NCBI RefSeq assembly: GCF_030272615.1
Contig: NC_081405.1
Location: 471,494,008 to 471,558,007, forward strand
Source of the DNA: Cryptomeria japonica
Taxonomy: Eukaryota > Streptophyta > Pinopsida > Cupressales > Cupressaceae
DNA length: 64,000 nt
Reading direction: 5' to 3'
In this document: piece by piece, positions 46,491 to 58,261 of the stretch
Layout: each line of letters opens with the position of its first letter
Numbering within the stretch: the stretch's first letter is position 1
Notes under the pieces: model-generated
The model's database searches: none
What the model was told of the DNA's origin: nothing
What the model saw: the letters and a program-made list of their open reading frames with translations, nothing else
Made by a program: the position numbers and the translations under genes

Positions 46491-47650
46491 GTGTAAAATC
46501 GGAGTTTAAGTCTAATTCTACACTTATTTTATCTTTCTAGGTGCAATTTGGACTTATAACTCCAAATTACACCGCTTGTAAGTTCTAGGTACAAATCGGA
46601 CTTATAAGTACGAATTGCACCTATTTAGGAGATAACACGAGATGTACATTTTGGAGTTGTAAACCCGAAGTACACATCTTAGTACATTTCAGGTTTATAA
46701 GTCTGAATACATAATTTCTTTTGCATGGTGTCTCATTTATTGCTAAGTGTTTGAAACTTTTCAGTTTCTTCTTGCCTTTTTATTTTCTTTTGGATATGTT
46801 ATTTTGCTATTTTTTTTGTGTTTATCTCCCTTGCACCCTAAGCTTTGTCCTTTTGAGCTTTCATCCAACTTCATCAGAAAAATTTCAAAGCTGGATTCTC
46901 AGTTTCTATTATTTTCTTGGTAAGTTTTTCTTTTCTCTTTGTTTTTGTTTTGAGTTCCATTCTTTTCTCTTAGGGTTTTGTTTGATTATCGTTCGAAATT
47001 CCTTGTACCCAAACCACATTAGGTTTTATTTTTCGCTTTTCCTTATTGATTTTAAGCTTCTTGCAAGATATTGTTTAGACTCACGAGTCCAAACAACACT
47101 TATCGTGAGATGTTGTTCAGACTCATGAGCCCGAACAACATGTTGATTTTTGAACTTCCATTACATCGGTATATGCTAGGGTTGAAACCCCAACCTACAC
47201 CAAATAATATTTTTATGGTGTAAGTTGGGGTTACAACCTTGACATACACCAAGGATCTACTCAACTAAATTTCTCACATCGGTGTATGTCGGGGTTGTAA
47301 CCCCAACTTACACAAGGCTTTTTACTTTTCTATAAGTCGAGGTTACAACCCTAACATAAACCATGCACAACACACACTAAAACTCAATGTCTATCTAAGA
47401 AATGGTGTAGGTCAGGTTTGTAAACTCAAACTACACCACTTTATGTATGTAACTCCCAGGTGTAGTTTAGGTTTATGAACCCGACCTACACCATTTTTAT
47501 ATGTCAAACCTTTCCTAGTGAAAATTAGAACTATATGTCTTAAACACTTTATAATCCATACACCTATGTTAGTTATAAATCGGGTTTGTAAACTTGATTT
47601 ACACCAAATTCATACAAGTGTAAATTGGGGTTGCAAACCTGATTTACACC
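46491..47650. repeat. Array of about 14 imperfect palindromes (31-40 bp each)
   Basis: Each unit is a self-complementary stem with a short loop, roughly GGTGTA-N-GGTT / loop TTGTAA / AACC-N-TACACC. Clear units are at 46491-46523, 46540-46573, 46587-46622, 46640-46679, 47071-47096, 47111-47140, 47168-47202, 47217-47250, 47282-47313, 47404-47437, 47459-47492, 47573-47606 and 47619-47650; weaker ones are at 46681-46713 and 47330-47372. Hand pairing gives 10-13 matches per 13-16 positions in each stem. Stem sequence differs between units, while the two arms of one unit stay complementary. A 350-bp gap without units (46714-47070) is T-rich. No coding function is seen. Confidence 0.85.
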
Positions 47651-47714
47651 CAAAGGCAACTTTTTACTACAAAATGAATTAGGGTTTTTGAAACTCTAAT
47701 AATGTGGATCTGGC

Positions 47715-48712
47715 ATGACATTAAATGATCTTCCTCAAAATCAAATACATGGTGATAATCATTTTTTCAAATATTGTAGTACCAATTTCATACAAATGAC
47801 AGAGCCATCCCCAAGTACAAGAGCTATGAAGTTTAAGAAGCAGGATCCTCATCCAGTCTTTCCACCTACTTCAATGTATTCTAATGTTGACAACATCAAA
47901 GACATAGAAGCAAATCATGTGGATTTGGAAGAATTTCTCAAGATGGTCAAATAGCCACCTGAATATTACAAGATAGAGGCAAACACCAATAGCAGTATTC
48001 ACTTAGTCTTAGCTTTCCCAATGTCTGCATAAAACACTGAATTTGTGATAGCATTGGCCAACAAGTTTGATATAGTAAGCAATACTATCAAGGATACAAA
48101 TGGAAAGAAAACTAATATCAAATTGGATGAAGATTTTGCTGATACAATTTTCTAATGTACAAATATTGATAAATATGCTAATATAGATATGTAGTCAACT
48201 CAAACATACTATAACAATAATTCAAACAAGTGCAGAAGAAACATCAATGCCAATTGGTAAAAGTCTCCAAGGCCCACTATTGCAAGATGGCCTAAGACCA
48301 TTTACTGTAGTGATTTTATGTGATCATCTTAACAAGGTACCAACTACTTTGAAGTTTTATATGACTTCGTATCCGGAATATACAGTGGCCTCAATAAGAC
48401 ACTTTCCAGGATTATACACAACATGGTACACAATTCAAATTCTAGTGTATCAGTATTACTCCCAATTGACTTTGAGGAACAATTTATATCATTTCAGGAG
48501 GGTAAATGATGTTTTCTTCTATCATTATATTTGCCTGTTTGAAAAGGATCTACAAAAGAACAGGGTGTCAGATGAATCCTGAAATATAGTAAATCAATAT
48601 GGATGCATGTTCTTAAAGTTCCCCACGTTCACCTACCTCAGAGTAGAATGTTGTGATGATGAGCCGTTTATGCTCCCTAGGTATCCATTAGATAATATTG
48701 TTCTCATGGATT
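47715..48712 (+). pseudogene. Element H passenger ORF, part 1
   Basis: A degraded ORF starts near MTLNDLPQNQIHGDNHFFK and runs with several stops to about 48240. It shifts frame into a 111-codon segment (48247-48582: IGKSLQGPLLQDGLRPFTVV and a SIRHFPGLYTTWY stretch), then continues after a stop with LKFPTFTYLRVECCDD and MLPRYPLDNIVLMDL. There element N is inserted. The same frame continues for about 30 codons at 55054. I do not recognise the family. The position-independent plan (globular start, later acidic and helical parts) parallels the ORFs in the LINE and in element N. Confidence 0.5.
48708..48712. repeat. Target site duplication of element N (left), GGATT
   Basis: GGATT precedes the TG of the left LTR and is repeated at 55049-55053 after the CA of the right LTR. 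Coding of the H ORF reads through when one copy and the element are removed. Confidence 0.92.
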
Positions 48713-49592
48713 TGTTAGATATTTGGTTAATCCCAAAGCCACTGAGAGGGGGGGGGTGAATTAGTGTCTAACCAGTTGATGAAAGATTTAAACTTATTTG
48801 CAACTTTACAACCCAAACTAATATACCGATAAGAAAATAATAGTGCAGTAAAGAGAAAGAAAAAGAATAAGCATCAATGCACAACACATATTTTTGACGA
48901 GGAAACCCGGTAAGGGAAAAACCTCGGTGAGATTTGTGACCCACAATATTTACTCACTGGCCAATATGAATAAATATTACTTGGTACAATAGGGGCCTGC
49001 ACATGCAAGAAGGCCAACTGCCTAGAGCTCACTGCTCAACAACAAAATGGAGTCCCACTGACTACAATTGGATGGTTAAATCCAATAACAATGTACTGCT
49101 TCAAAATAGCATCTGCAATGCTGGACTCAGTACCGGTTTAAGCTCTGTCTGATACCTCTGTCAAAACCTTTCTTTGCTCTGCTTTGCTTCTTATTCACTC
49201 TCAAGGTAAATACATCAAAGTGCATATACAATTATCCAGTATCATACACACATTTCATTACCTACTTCACATATTCCTACACACAAAAATGACCTACAAG
49301 ATCTCATACATATATGAGTCTTTACAATACATCATGTCGGCTATAAAAATATAATATTACATTACAATACATTTCGCATAAACAATATTATTTCTAAGTC
49401 GGTTTGGACTACCGGTATAATTTGATGTTAGTGTAACTGGATGCCGATGTGAATAAACCTTGTAGTGACTGTCGGTGTCGGTAGGTGAAGTTTGTTGCCG
49501 GTAGAACCTTTGAACCATGTTGAACCTTGTTACCAGTTGGTTGCCATCAATGACAACATCAACCATTCTCATCTGAGTGTATAATGTCAACA
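48713..49592 (-). repeat. Element N 3' LTR (880 bp)
   Basis: On the plus strand it starts TGTTAGATATTTGG and ends TGTCAACA. It includes the G-run GAGAGGGGGGGGGTGAATTAG and the CCCACAATATTTACTC module. Confidence 0.9.
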
Positions 49593-49606
49593 ATCTCCCC
49601 CTTTCG
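49593..49606 (-). other. Polypurine tract of element N
   Basis: The minus strand reads CGAAAGGGGGAGAT, followed directly by the LTR start TGTTGACATT. Confidence 0.85.
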
Positions 49607-49780
49607 CATTGATGGCAACACTCATGAGAAAAATCAAAACTGATATCCAAAATTTGAAGTCCAAAAAACTGAGAGTGCTCCCCCTGAACAAGTGATCTCC
49701 TTCTATATATTTTTTTCATTACACCACTTCCCCTTTGACATCAATGACAAAGGATGTCAAAAGTATCAAAAATTCAAAAT

Positions 49781-52700
49781 TTACCTAGAAACCTGTAGCC
49801 GGTTATGTACAATTTGAAAAATGTCTGCCAAAACCAAGTTAAGACCTTGCAAACACTTTGTACTGTCAAAAATTACAGTCTCTATCTGTCGGATCATCCC
49901 GATGAGATAATGCATCTGTTGCTCCGGTGATCTTTCTCCTTGTTTAGTTGCCTTAGATAGCTCATTCCGGTGTGTTAACAAATTATCCAATCTAGGAACA
50001 AGTTTGTTCTTTAACTCTTGGGTTTTCATCTTCAACCTTGTTTTCTCTCTTTCTAATTTTTCAATCTTCTCTTCATAAATAGCCATCTCCTGATCCAAAA
50101 CTGATGTGAGTTCCGAAGAACCAATCATATTGTCAACAATGTCATCAATCTCTTTCTATGTTTTCCTTATTTGCTCATCAATATCTTCTGTTAGATGGTG
50201 AGGTTTGCTTGCTTCCCTATACAATTCCTTGTATTCCAGAATGGTGGAGTTCAATGCCGGTAGCAATGAATCAATTTGATGTGTGCAATACTTTATTGTT
50301 TTGTCAAAGAATTCATCCTTCTCCTTATTAACTCTTTCCTGAATGGTCTCCTCATTTATCTTATCTACAGTCTGAATGTTAGAAGAAATGAATTTGGACA
50401 ATGTGTCCAATTTACCTATAGACCCAACAATGTGATCAACCTTGCACATCGGTGCAATCATCTGCAAAATTGGTAAAGAATCATCAATAGCCTTAAATGC
50501 TAAGGCATTGCAGTCTATTATCTTCTTTATGGAATCTAATAATACATCAGTGACATTTGTCGATTCATAATCCACAGTAGAAGTACTGGGAGGAGTGTTA
50601 GGTTCTGCAATAATTTTCTTCTCTTCTCCAGATACATGTTCGGTTACCTTAACCTCTTCTTTATCCACTTTCTCTTCCTTATTTTCACTCTTATTCTCAT
50701 TCTCATTCTCTTCTGGTTCAGATTGTGTTTATTCTTGTTCTTTTTCTACTTCTGTTGGTATCTCAACATTATGTTGAGTGTCAACTACGTTGACCGGCGA
50801 TTCAGGTTTCTCAACATTTATAGCTTCAGATTTCTTCTCCTCTGCAATTTCTTTGTCCAATACAATATTGATGTCCTAAGTGTCAACATTCATTATGAAT
50901 AGAGTGTTTGACTCAGGATCAACATCATCTTCTTTCACTTCCTCTGACTTCTCTTCAGGCTCATTTTGTATGTTTGTCGGTGCCTCTGCTACTACCGGTG
51001 GGGTGTCCTGTGCCGATGGTGGTAAGTTGTCCTTAACTGTACTGTCAGGTACACTGCCAACCTTACTCTTACCCTTATCTATTTTTTGATATACTTTAGT
51101 AAATGATTTATCAACTTTCTGTCTATCTTTCCCTTCCCTTTTCTTCTTCTCAACAAAGAATATATCCCACTTATATGCTATTTCATCTGCAATCTCTTTT
51201 ACTCTATCGGCCATAAGATTAACTTGTTGGTGACCACTCACAAAAATAGTACTATTAGCTTCAGATATCAAATCATCAATTTCTTGCTTAGACTTAACAG
51301 GATGAACCACTAACATTGCCTCAACCTTTAGTTTTTAATCTAATTCCATAATGGACATTCTCTTTGCTTCGAGTCTCAAGTATAGATCATTAGGAAGAAC
51401 ATCTATAACCTCAATAAGAACCTTCTTATATATATCCAGATACAAAATAATGCTCTACTCAATAGTATCCTTATCTGAATCCTTAAAAGAATGATAAAAC
51501 TTACTAACATTACTGATATTTCCTTCCTCAGTTATTTCATTTATAAGTTCTGCCAGTGAAAGAGTATCAAGTTTCTTTAGTTCCGGTTGTTTCTTTGGTG
51601 TGACTTTCTTCTTCTGACCACCGGGCTCTCTCATAGCCTATTGTTTCTTTCTAAGTGTTCTTGATTTCTTCGGTGATGGAGCAGGTGCCGGTGAGGATTT
51701 TCTCTTCTTCCTTTCCACCCTTTTGAATTCCGCGGCCTTGTCATTGTCAGAATCGGATGAGGTAGCCACAGGGGAAATATGTGCTAGCGGTTGTTGTTAT
51801 GATTTTCTTTCTTGTTCAACAACACCTCTCATTGGATTAAGTTTCAGCAAGCCCTTCTTAACAACTTAAACAAACTTTGAAGCATCTTTTATTACTTTGT
51901 TTCTCTTCTTCCTTTGCTTCTGCATAGTAACATCACTCTCTATAGTTTTAGCATTACCAAATATCTTCTCAGTGGTTTCTGATGGAGCATCTAGGAGTAT
52001 CTTGGCATAAGATTCCAAGATGTGTGTCCACTTCATAACCCATCTTTGTTATCCAGACAGATCTAGATCTAACTGCCTCCATCCATACTTCATCCTTTTT
52101 AATAAAAAAACATATCTTTTTGTCATATTTATCAACAATGCTTTGAGGGATCCTTTCCCTTTGCCTCATTTTAGCTTGAAAGTCCTTGAAATACTCTTTT
52201 ACTTGTTTGTCACCATCTGAACCTATGTTGGTAATTGCCTCCTTAATTTATTTTCCAACATAAATATCATAGGCAAAGTCCTTGTGTCCAATACCAAGAA
52301 TCTCCTTTCAAAAATATAGCATTAAGAATACAATCAAATTCCCAAACTTGAATGTTCCCTTCTTATCACCTTTAATTTTATCCAAATTTTCTAACAGTTC
52401 ATCTTTCAGCCATTCACAGATGTCAATTTTAGCATTATTCATAATCATCTCATAGGCACTATGAATGCATAAACTTGAAACAAAATTCAGCCTATTAGTA
52501 TGTGCCACTTTCTATCCAATAACCATACTTGCATATTTAACATTGTTATCGGTTATATCACTAGCCCTAAGTGATCTGTTATCTGATGTTGCATTGGTTA
52601 AGTTCATAACCTCTTCGTTTGGAATTTTCTTTTTCTTCTCAGGCCTAGTGTCTGTAGAAGGTAAACCAATAACAACCTTAATTGCTTCCTTAGTGATCTT

Positions 52701-53093
52701 GAAAATTGAATCTAACCACAAAAATTCACTGTGAACTCTGCTAAGAACATAACGAACAATCTCATTTGAAAATTTAGGCATGTGAAGGATGTTAATGAAC
52801 CTTAAATCTTCAACAACCTTGTGTTCCGGTTTGACTATACCTTGTTTGTCAGTGATAACATTCATGAACATGTTCTTTAAATCCTCGGACCCTAATTCTT
52901 TGATGTTACAATGAATGTATGCCCTAGGGTCTTTAGCAAACACAACTCCTTTCAGAATTTTTTAAAATGCACCAATGGAGTCATTGAACTTTTCTATCTT
53001 AGGGATTATTTTGAAGACTGGTCTAGGATGCGTGATATTTTCCACAATAGTAGGGTTTGCAATGAATTCAGGAACGAAGGATGAAGAAGCCAT
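49781..53093 (-). pseudogene. Element N passenger ORF (about 1100 codons, in place of pol)
   Basis: The minus-strand ATG at 53093 begins MASSSFVPEFIANPTIVENI. The first third (to about 51970) stays in one frame with stops near 52966, 52510, 52307 and 52235. It contains RVHSEFLWLDSIFKITKEAI then KVVIGLPST, a pattern like the V..V.GLP stretch of plant-mobile-domain or transposon-associated proteins. After a frameshift between 51970 and 51320 the frame stays the same to 49781. That part includes a Lys/Glu-rich stretch, an acidic Pro/Glu/Thr-rich middle (50876-51100) and a helical C-terminus with heptad-like EEKIEKLEREKTRLKMKTQE, which is probably a coiled coil. No catalytic motif is seen and the function is unknown. 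It occupies the place of pol between gag and the polypurine tract. Confidence 0.68.
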
Positions 53094-53450
53094 TTCGTAA
53101 GATAAATACCTGTGATTGTCGAATGCAAGTGAAAACCTTGGATGCCCTGAAAAACCTTTGCTTCTTCGCTTCTTGAATGCTGGTGCTCAACTTCTGCGCT
53201 CTTCGAATGCTTGAATGCTTTGGTAAGTCAAAATGAGAAATTCAAGTGCTTTATAACCAAAAAGTTAGCTTACAACCGCATTAAATGCTTTGCCGGTGAA
53301 GTGAATACTCAACATATGTGTCGGTAAAGAAGAAATATGACTTCTTACTACCAACTGAGGGTAAATGCATGATATTCAATTAGTTGCCTTACCCCTAAGG
53401 ATTATTACTTAGTTAGATGAAGAATCTCCTATCGATGCAGGATTACTCTG

Positions 53451-54106
53451 TTATGCCGATGTAGAGACAGATTCATCATTCCTTCGATCTCTCTTCCTGA
53501 TCCATTGTTTATTGAATTCTTGATTGATTTCATTCACATTTTCTTTGACTTTGTCATTAGATCCTTTGTTGTTCATCAGTACACTCTTGCTTCTATAAAA
53601 TTTTGTAGTATGCCCAATCTTGTTACATGCATAATAGGTTACATTGTTTCCTTGAATAACTTTTCCATAACCTTGATTGGTTTGAGTTCTGCATTGATTA
53701 GATAGATGTCCAAATCTACCACAAACATAGCATTTCACGTTCATTCTACAATTGTCTGAGTTATGACCATTTTTATTGCATTTAGAACATTGACTGGTAG
53801 ATGAGTTTGTATTCTAATTATTCCTAAATCTGTATTGATTTGCTCTATGACCAAATTTGTTGCAATTAAAACATTTGCCATTGAATTTATAAGCATTGGG
53901 TTGCCTTACCGGTTTGATGTGATCATGATTGTTTGTAGTTGCACATGTAATTCTTTTCTCTTATTCTTTGCTATGACCAGGTTATCTTGAAGTGCTTTGA
54001 TGAATTCCCAAGCAGATCTGAGTTCATCATCCAATTTGATATTCTTCAATTTTTTTGCATCAAAATCTTCAAGAGCTCCTTCCAACTGTTGTCTCAAGCT
54101 TTCCAT
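53451..54106 (-). pseudogene. gag: Element N gag fragment with four zinc knuckles
   Basis: The first piece (54106-53906) is helical: MESLRQQLEGALEDFDAKKL, then a DDELRSAWEFIKALQDN segment. After a frameshift the knuckle region follows, in order: CFNCNKFGHRANQY (last Cys lost), CSKCNKNGHNSDNC, CYVCGRFGHLSNQC and YYACNKIGHTTKFY (first and last Cys lost). A K/E-rich tail ends at 53451. Such arrays bind nucleic acid in Gag. The N-terminal part of gag and the leader are missing between the 5' LTR and 54106. Confidence 0.75.
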
Positions 54107-54164
54107 CTATACCGTTTTCAGAATCTTCCTCAAGTTATTAGGCTTCTACAAATAAAGGACCAAT

Positions 54165-55048
54165 TGTTAGATATTTGGTTAATCCTAAAGACACTGAGAG
54201 GTGGGGTGAATTAGTGTCTAACTGGTTGATGAAAGATTTAAACTTATTTGCAACTTTACAACCCAAACTAATATACCGGTAAGCAAATAATAGTGCAGTA
54301 AAGAGAAACAAAAGAATAAGCATCAATGCACACCATAACACATATATTTTTCATGAGGAAACCCGGTAAGGGAAAAACCTCAGTGGGATTTATGACCCAC
54401 AATATTTACTCATTGGCCAATATGAATAAATATTACTTGGTACAATAGGGGCCTACACATGCAAGAAGGCCAACTACCTAGAGCTCATTGCTCAACAACA
54501 AAATGGAGTCCCACTTACTACAATTTGATGGTTAAATCCAATAACAATGTACTGCTTCAAAATAGCATTTGTAATGCTGGATTCGGTACCGGTTTAAGCT
54601 CTGTCTGATACCTCTGTCAAAACCTTTCTTCACTCTGCTTTGCTTCTTATTCTCTCTCAAGATAAATACATCAAAGTGCATATACAATTATCTGGTATCA
54701 TACATATATTTCATTACCTACTTCACATATTCCTACTCACAAAAATGACCTATAAGATCTCATACATATATGAGTCTTTACAATACATCATGTCGGCTAT
54801 ACAAATATAATATTACATTACAATACATTTCACATAAACAATATTATTTCCAAGTCGGCTTGGACTGCCAGTATAATTTGTTGTCGGTGTAACTGGATGC
54901 CGGTGTGAATAAACCTTGTAGTGGTTGCCGGTGCTAGTAGGTGAAGTCTGTTGCTGGTAGAACCTCTGAACTATGTTGAACCTTGTTACCAGTTGGTTTC
55001 CATCAATGATAACACCAACCATTCTCATCTGAGTGTATAATGCCAACA
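54165..55048 (-). repeat. Element N 5' LTR (884 bp)
   Basis: Homologous to 48713-49592 over its full length. It ends TGCCAACA at 55048, next to the GGATT duplication. Confidence 0.9.
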
Positions 55049-55053
55049 GGATT

Positions 55054-56150
55054 TGGCTCGTCAGATGGTTGTAGTGCATGAACGTCAATCAAGTTCATAT
55101 AAGCTTGTATTCAAGTTATCTCTCAACATTCAGAGAGAATTAATTATATTTACAAGGCTAGAGCCATGGATGAAGAAATGAGAAGGGTTACAATGAACTT
55201 ATTCAGGGCAAGGAAAGATTTTGATTATAGGGGCATGAAGAATAAATTGAAGAAAATCTATACTCATGTTCACCATGTAGAGGACATCTAGATAGATTGC
55301 AAAATGGAAGAGGATATTAGAAATTTTGATTATTGTCATCTCATTGTTGAACAAATTAAAAACCTAAATCTTGTTGATATTCCTAAGGATCTTGAAGATG
55401 ATGGAAATATCTTAGATCCAGTGTATGAGAAGAAGAAGATTGCAGATACACCACTTTCTCTCATCCAGTGGTCATAGAAGGAAATAACTTCAATAAGGGC
55501 CAAGGTCCAAAATCTTCTTGCAAATACTAATGTCTAATTATCATAGAAAGGAATTCAATTGAAGTCATTTCAGACCAGATCAAAAGATGATACTACAGGA
55601 CCTATTGGAAAGACTTTTGAGCCGAGGACCAAGAACAAGCAAGATTCAGTTGCTCAAAAGGCTCCCAAATTCAAGTCTACTATTGGAAAATGAAAATAAA
55701 GGAGTCAAGAGGAATCATCATATTAGGATACTCAAACAGAAGAAGAAGTTGAAGAAGAGTTTCTTGAGGAGAAGCAACGAGAAGAACAATAGCTTGAGAA
55801 AGAACAAGAGAAGGAATATGATGAGGAAGGATTACTTAAAATTCCAATTACTTTCCAGTTCAAAAGGGCACAATAATTCATTCCTCATACTTCTAATAAT
55901 GCTTCGGGTACAACTCCTCTAAAAGTTTCCCTTTCTAATCCTATTCCTTTTGGTTCTACTATTTCCTATACTTTAGATGTTCCCAGTGTGATGATCCATA
56001 CTATTCCCTCCACAACAACTAGTGAATTGGCCCTAGATACTCCACAAGACAATATTGAAAATCTGTTTCTCCCAAATTTGTTTGAAGTGTCCTCTTCTAT
56101 GCTGGAAGATTTTGATAAATTCATGTCAGAGACTGAACTTGCACCCAAAG
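55054..56150 (+). pseudogene. Element H passenger ORF, part 2 (helical and acidic region)
   Basis: The frame from part 1 continues for about 30 codons (LARQMVVVHERQSSSYKLVF), then shifts near 55155. The new frame reads ARAMDEEMRRVTMNLFRARK, a KIYTHVHHVED segment and, with many stops that would fit Gln codons, a strongly acidic stretch (EEEVEEEFLEEKQREEQ near 55740-55800) followed by a Ser/Thr/Pro-rich part (55890-56140). It is interrupted at 56151 by a putative solo LTR. The plan matches the middle of the ORF in element N, but I cannot claim sequence homology by eye. Confidence 0.5.
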
Positions 56151-57437
56151 TGTTAATTTGATGCAGAGCATCATGAAAAACCCTTCAAGAACCCCAAATA
56201 AACATGGAGTTCCAATCTCAACATAACATCTTCACTTGTATTAGAGGCATAATATGATCATAATAATCATTCTACAACCAAAAACAATATTATTATCAAA
56301 GCATTACACATATATATAGTCAACAACTTGCTTCATAGCACTATCTCATTTTCCTGATTCAAGGTCATGTTTGTAGATTCAAGCTCATGTCTGTAGATCA
56401 ACAATATCCATCATTCACCATTACCTTCACACACTTCAAGAGGTCACCATGCTATCCATCAACAAATCTTTCACAAACATCAAGAATCATTCAACAAACT
56501 ATCCTTCATTCCCAGTCTGCCTAGGGCATCAAATATCTGATAAAATACTTAACCAATCACATTGAAACTAAATTAATTTGAAAGATAATTCAACCCTATA
56601 CCAAACATAAAATTTACAACAAATTCCAATGGTGCAATCAAAATATTTTAGTGAAACTCTCCACAAACCCCAATTTGGAGGGTTTCTTTGATAGTTTTCA
56701 CCAAAACTTGCATAACTTGTTTCAAAGTGATTGAAATTAAATGAAACCAAAGGGAAAAAAATGTTAACTCATGCCATTATCATATCCAATATATTTCCAA
56801 TGGAGACAAATTATTTTTCATAAATAAAAACGTGAATGATCAGACTGCAATACCTAGAAAAGCATGTGGAGTGTGTAAAAATTTCAAATGTTATTCATTT
56901 CCTTCCTCCAATCACACACACCCCCATTGGATTTGACCAAATTATGGATTTTATAAACTCCACACATCCATATGGCATTTAAAACTTCCCAAGACCAATT
57001 ACATCCTTGGTTTGCAACTTTTAGAACATGGTTTGTGGCTTGACAACACTTTACATCATTGACAACTTTCACATTTTAGAAAAAAATGACCTCTAAACTT
57101 CACTTAGACACTTTTAACACCTTATAATGGACTCAAAATGACATTTTACATCATTTTTACCCTTTCATGGCTCTTTTACACAAGATTGACCTCCTTGACC
57201 ATATTAGGACCCAAATACTCAACTTGAGCAACTTGTTACAAATGAGTGGCATTGCCTTACAAAATGACTTGGCATGCCTTGAATTATATCCAAATGACCT
57301 TAAAGACAATCATGGACTCAAAACCTTATAAAATTAATCATGACATAACTAGTGACAAGGTGCTCTTGCACCACAATCATAGAGAATCCACATGCAATTG
57401 TGACTTCCATTCCTTCCATTGTGACCACTCGTGTACA
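56151..57437. repeat. Putative solo LTR inside the H ORF
   Basis: About 1.29 kb without coding potential starts TGTTAATTTGATGCAGAGCA and ends GTGTACA. It separates two coding parts of H that are otherwise continuous in character. On the minus strand it would start TGTACACGAG and end in the palindromic TTGATGCTCTGCATCA-like region. Flanking 5-mers (CAAAG, AGAGA) do not match well, so the boundaries are approximate. Confidence 0.45.
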
Positions 57438-58261
57438 AGAGAAAGAACCTTCATCTTAGATATTGACCATAGGAGTTGAAGATGACACACCTCTACCACC
57501 TTGGTAGGTCTATAATACTCCCAAGAGGAAGAAACAAGCCATCTCCCCATATGAATCTGACTTCGGCCAACTAGTTCTCATAAAGCCAATGGTTATAAAC
57601 AAGGCTAAGACTTTGTCTAGAGTCAAGGTGGATAATTCAAAGAACAAGTATGTCAAACTTCTAGTGCCTCCTCCAGACATGGACATTGACAAAATCCAAC
57701 CTACGAGTTATGTTATCAATAGGATTGAATTAGGCAACCACACCCATGAAGGAATTGTGGAAGATGCTCAAACATATTTTGAGTCTTATGGCAAGATATA
57801 ATGAAGAAAAGGTCAAGAAAGATAAGATAAAGAAACAAGTGGAACAACTTACCTTTGTGTTGATTAAGATAACAAAGTTTTCAGAGGTAATTGAGTCGGT
57901 GACTTCTTTAGTTGATGAGCAAGTCATCAAACAAGATGAGAAGGTCACCCAACATGGAAGGTCGGTGGGCGAATTGATCGATAAAATGTTAAGTCAAGGA
58001 AAACATCTTTTGTTCTCTATAGTTACATTAATCAACAATTTAGAAGGCATTAATTCTGAAGTAGATAAAACACTAAGCCTAATTTCACAGGAGCTGGAAA
58101 CACATGAGAAAGCCTTCGACTCGTTGTTTAAGTTAAAAGATTTTGATTTAGATGTTCTGATTGATAATGGAGCACTTTCTTCAAGAGACATGTATATTGA
58201 ACAAAGGGAAGCATTGAAACATAGTCTGAATACTCTAGAGATGCTCATCAAAGACATGTGA
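57438..58261 (+). pseudogene. Element H passenger ORF, part 3 (coiled-coil C-terminus)
   Basis: Coding resumes with GVEDDTPLPPW, a stop, then ISPYESDFGQLVLIKPMVIN and VPPPDMDIDKIQPTSYVINR (to 57801). A one-base shift near 57790 leads to a 171-codon frame ending at 58261. It reads NEEKVKKDKIKKQVEQL, SLVDEQVIKQDEKVTQHGRS and a regular run of leucines and charged residues to LKHSLNTLEMLIKDM. It is predicted helical, probably a coiled coil, and resembles in style the C-terminus of the ORF in element N (50128-49781). Function is unknown. Confidence 0.55.

Larger units (their letters stand above)
48713..55048 (-). mobile_element. Element N: non-autonomous Copia-like LTR element carrying gag knuckles and a non-pol ORF
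   Basis: Two LTRs (48713-49592 and 54165-55048) with TG...CA ends flank 4.57 kb and are bounded by GGATT. On the minus strand the interior reads: a gag fragment, four CCHC-like zinc knuckles, a long degraded ORF without RT, integrase or RNase H, and a polypurine tract (49593-49606). The LTRs look Sirevirus-like. LTR divergence is around 5-6% over the first 250 bp by hand count, older than the Copia at 1-5854. No primer site is visible: after the 5' LTR the sequence reads ATTGGTCCTTTATTTG, so the expected site may be deleted after TGG. It must have depended on enzymes from another element. Confidence 0.85.

Noticed and set aside
46721-47128. 135-codon Phe/Leu/Ser-rich frame resembling a membrane protein
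   Set aside because: Low-complexity T-rich sequence with no domain, overlapping the palindrome array. There is no supporting codon or context evidence.
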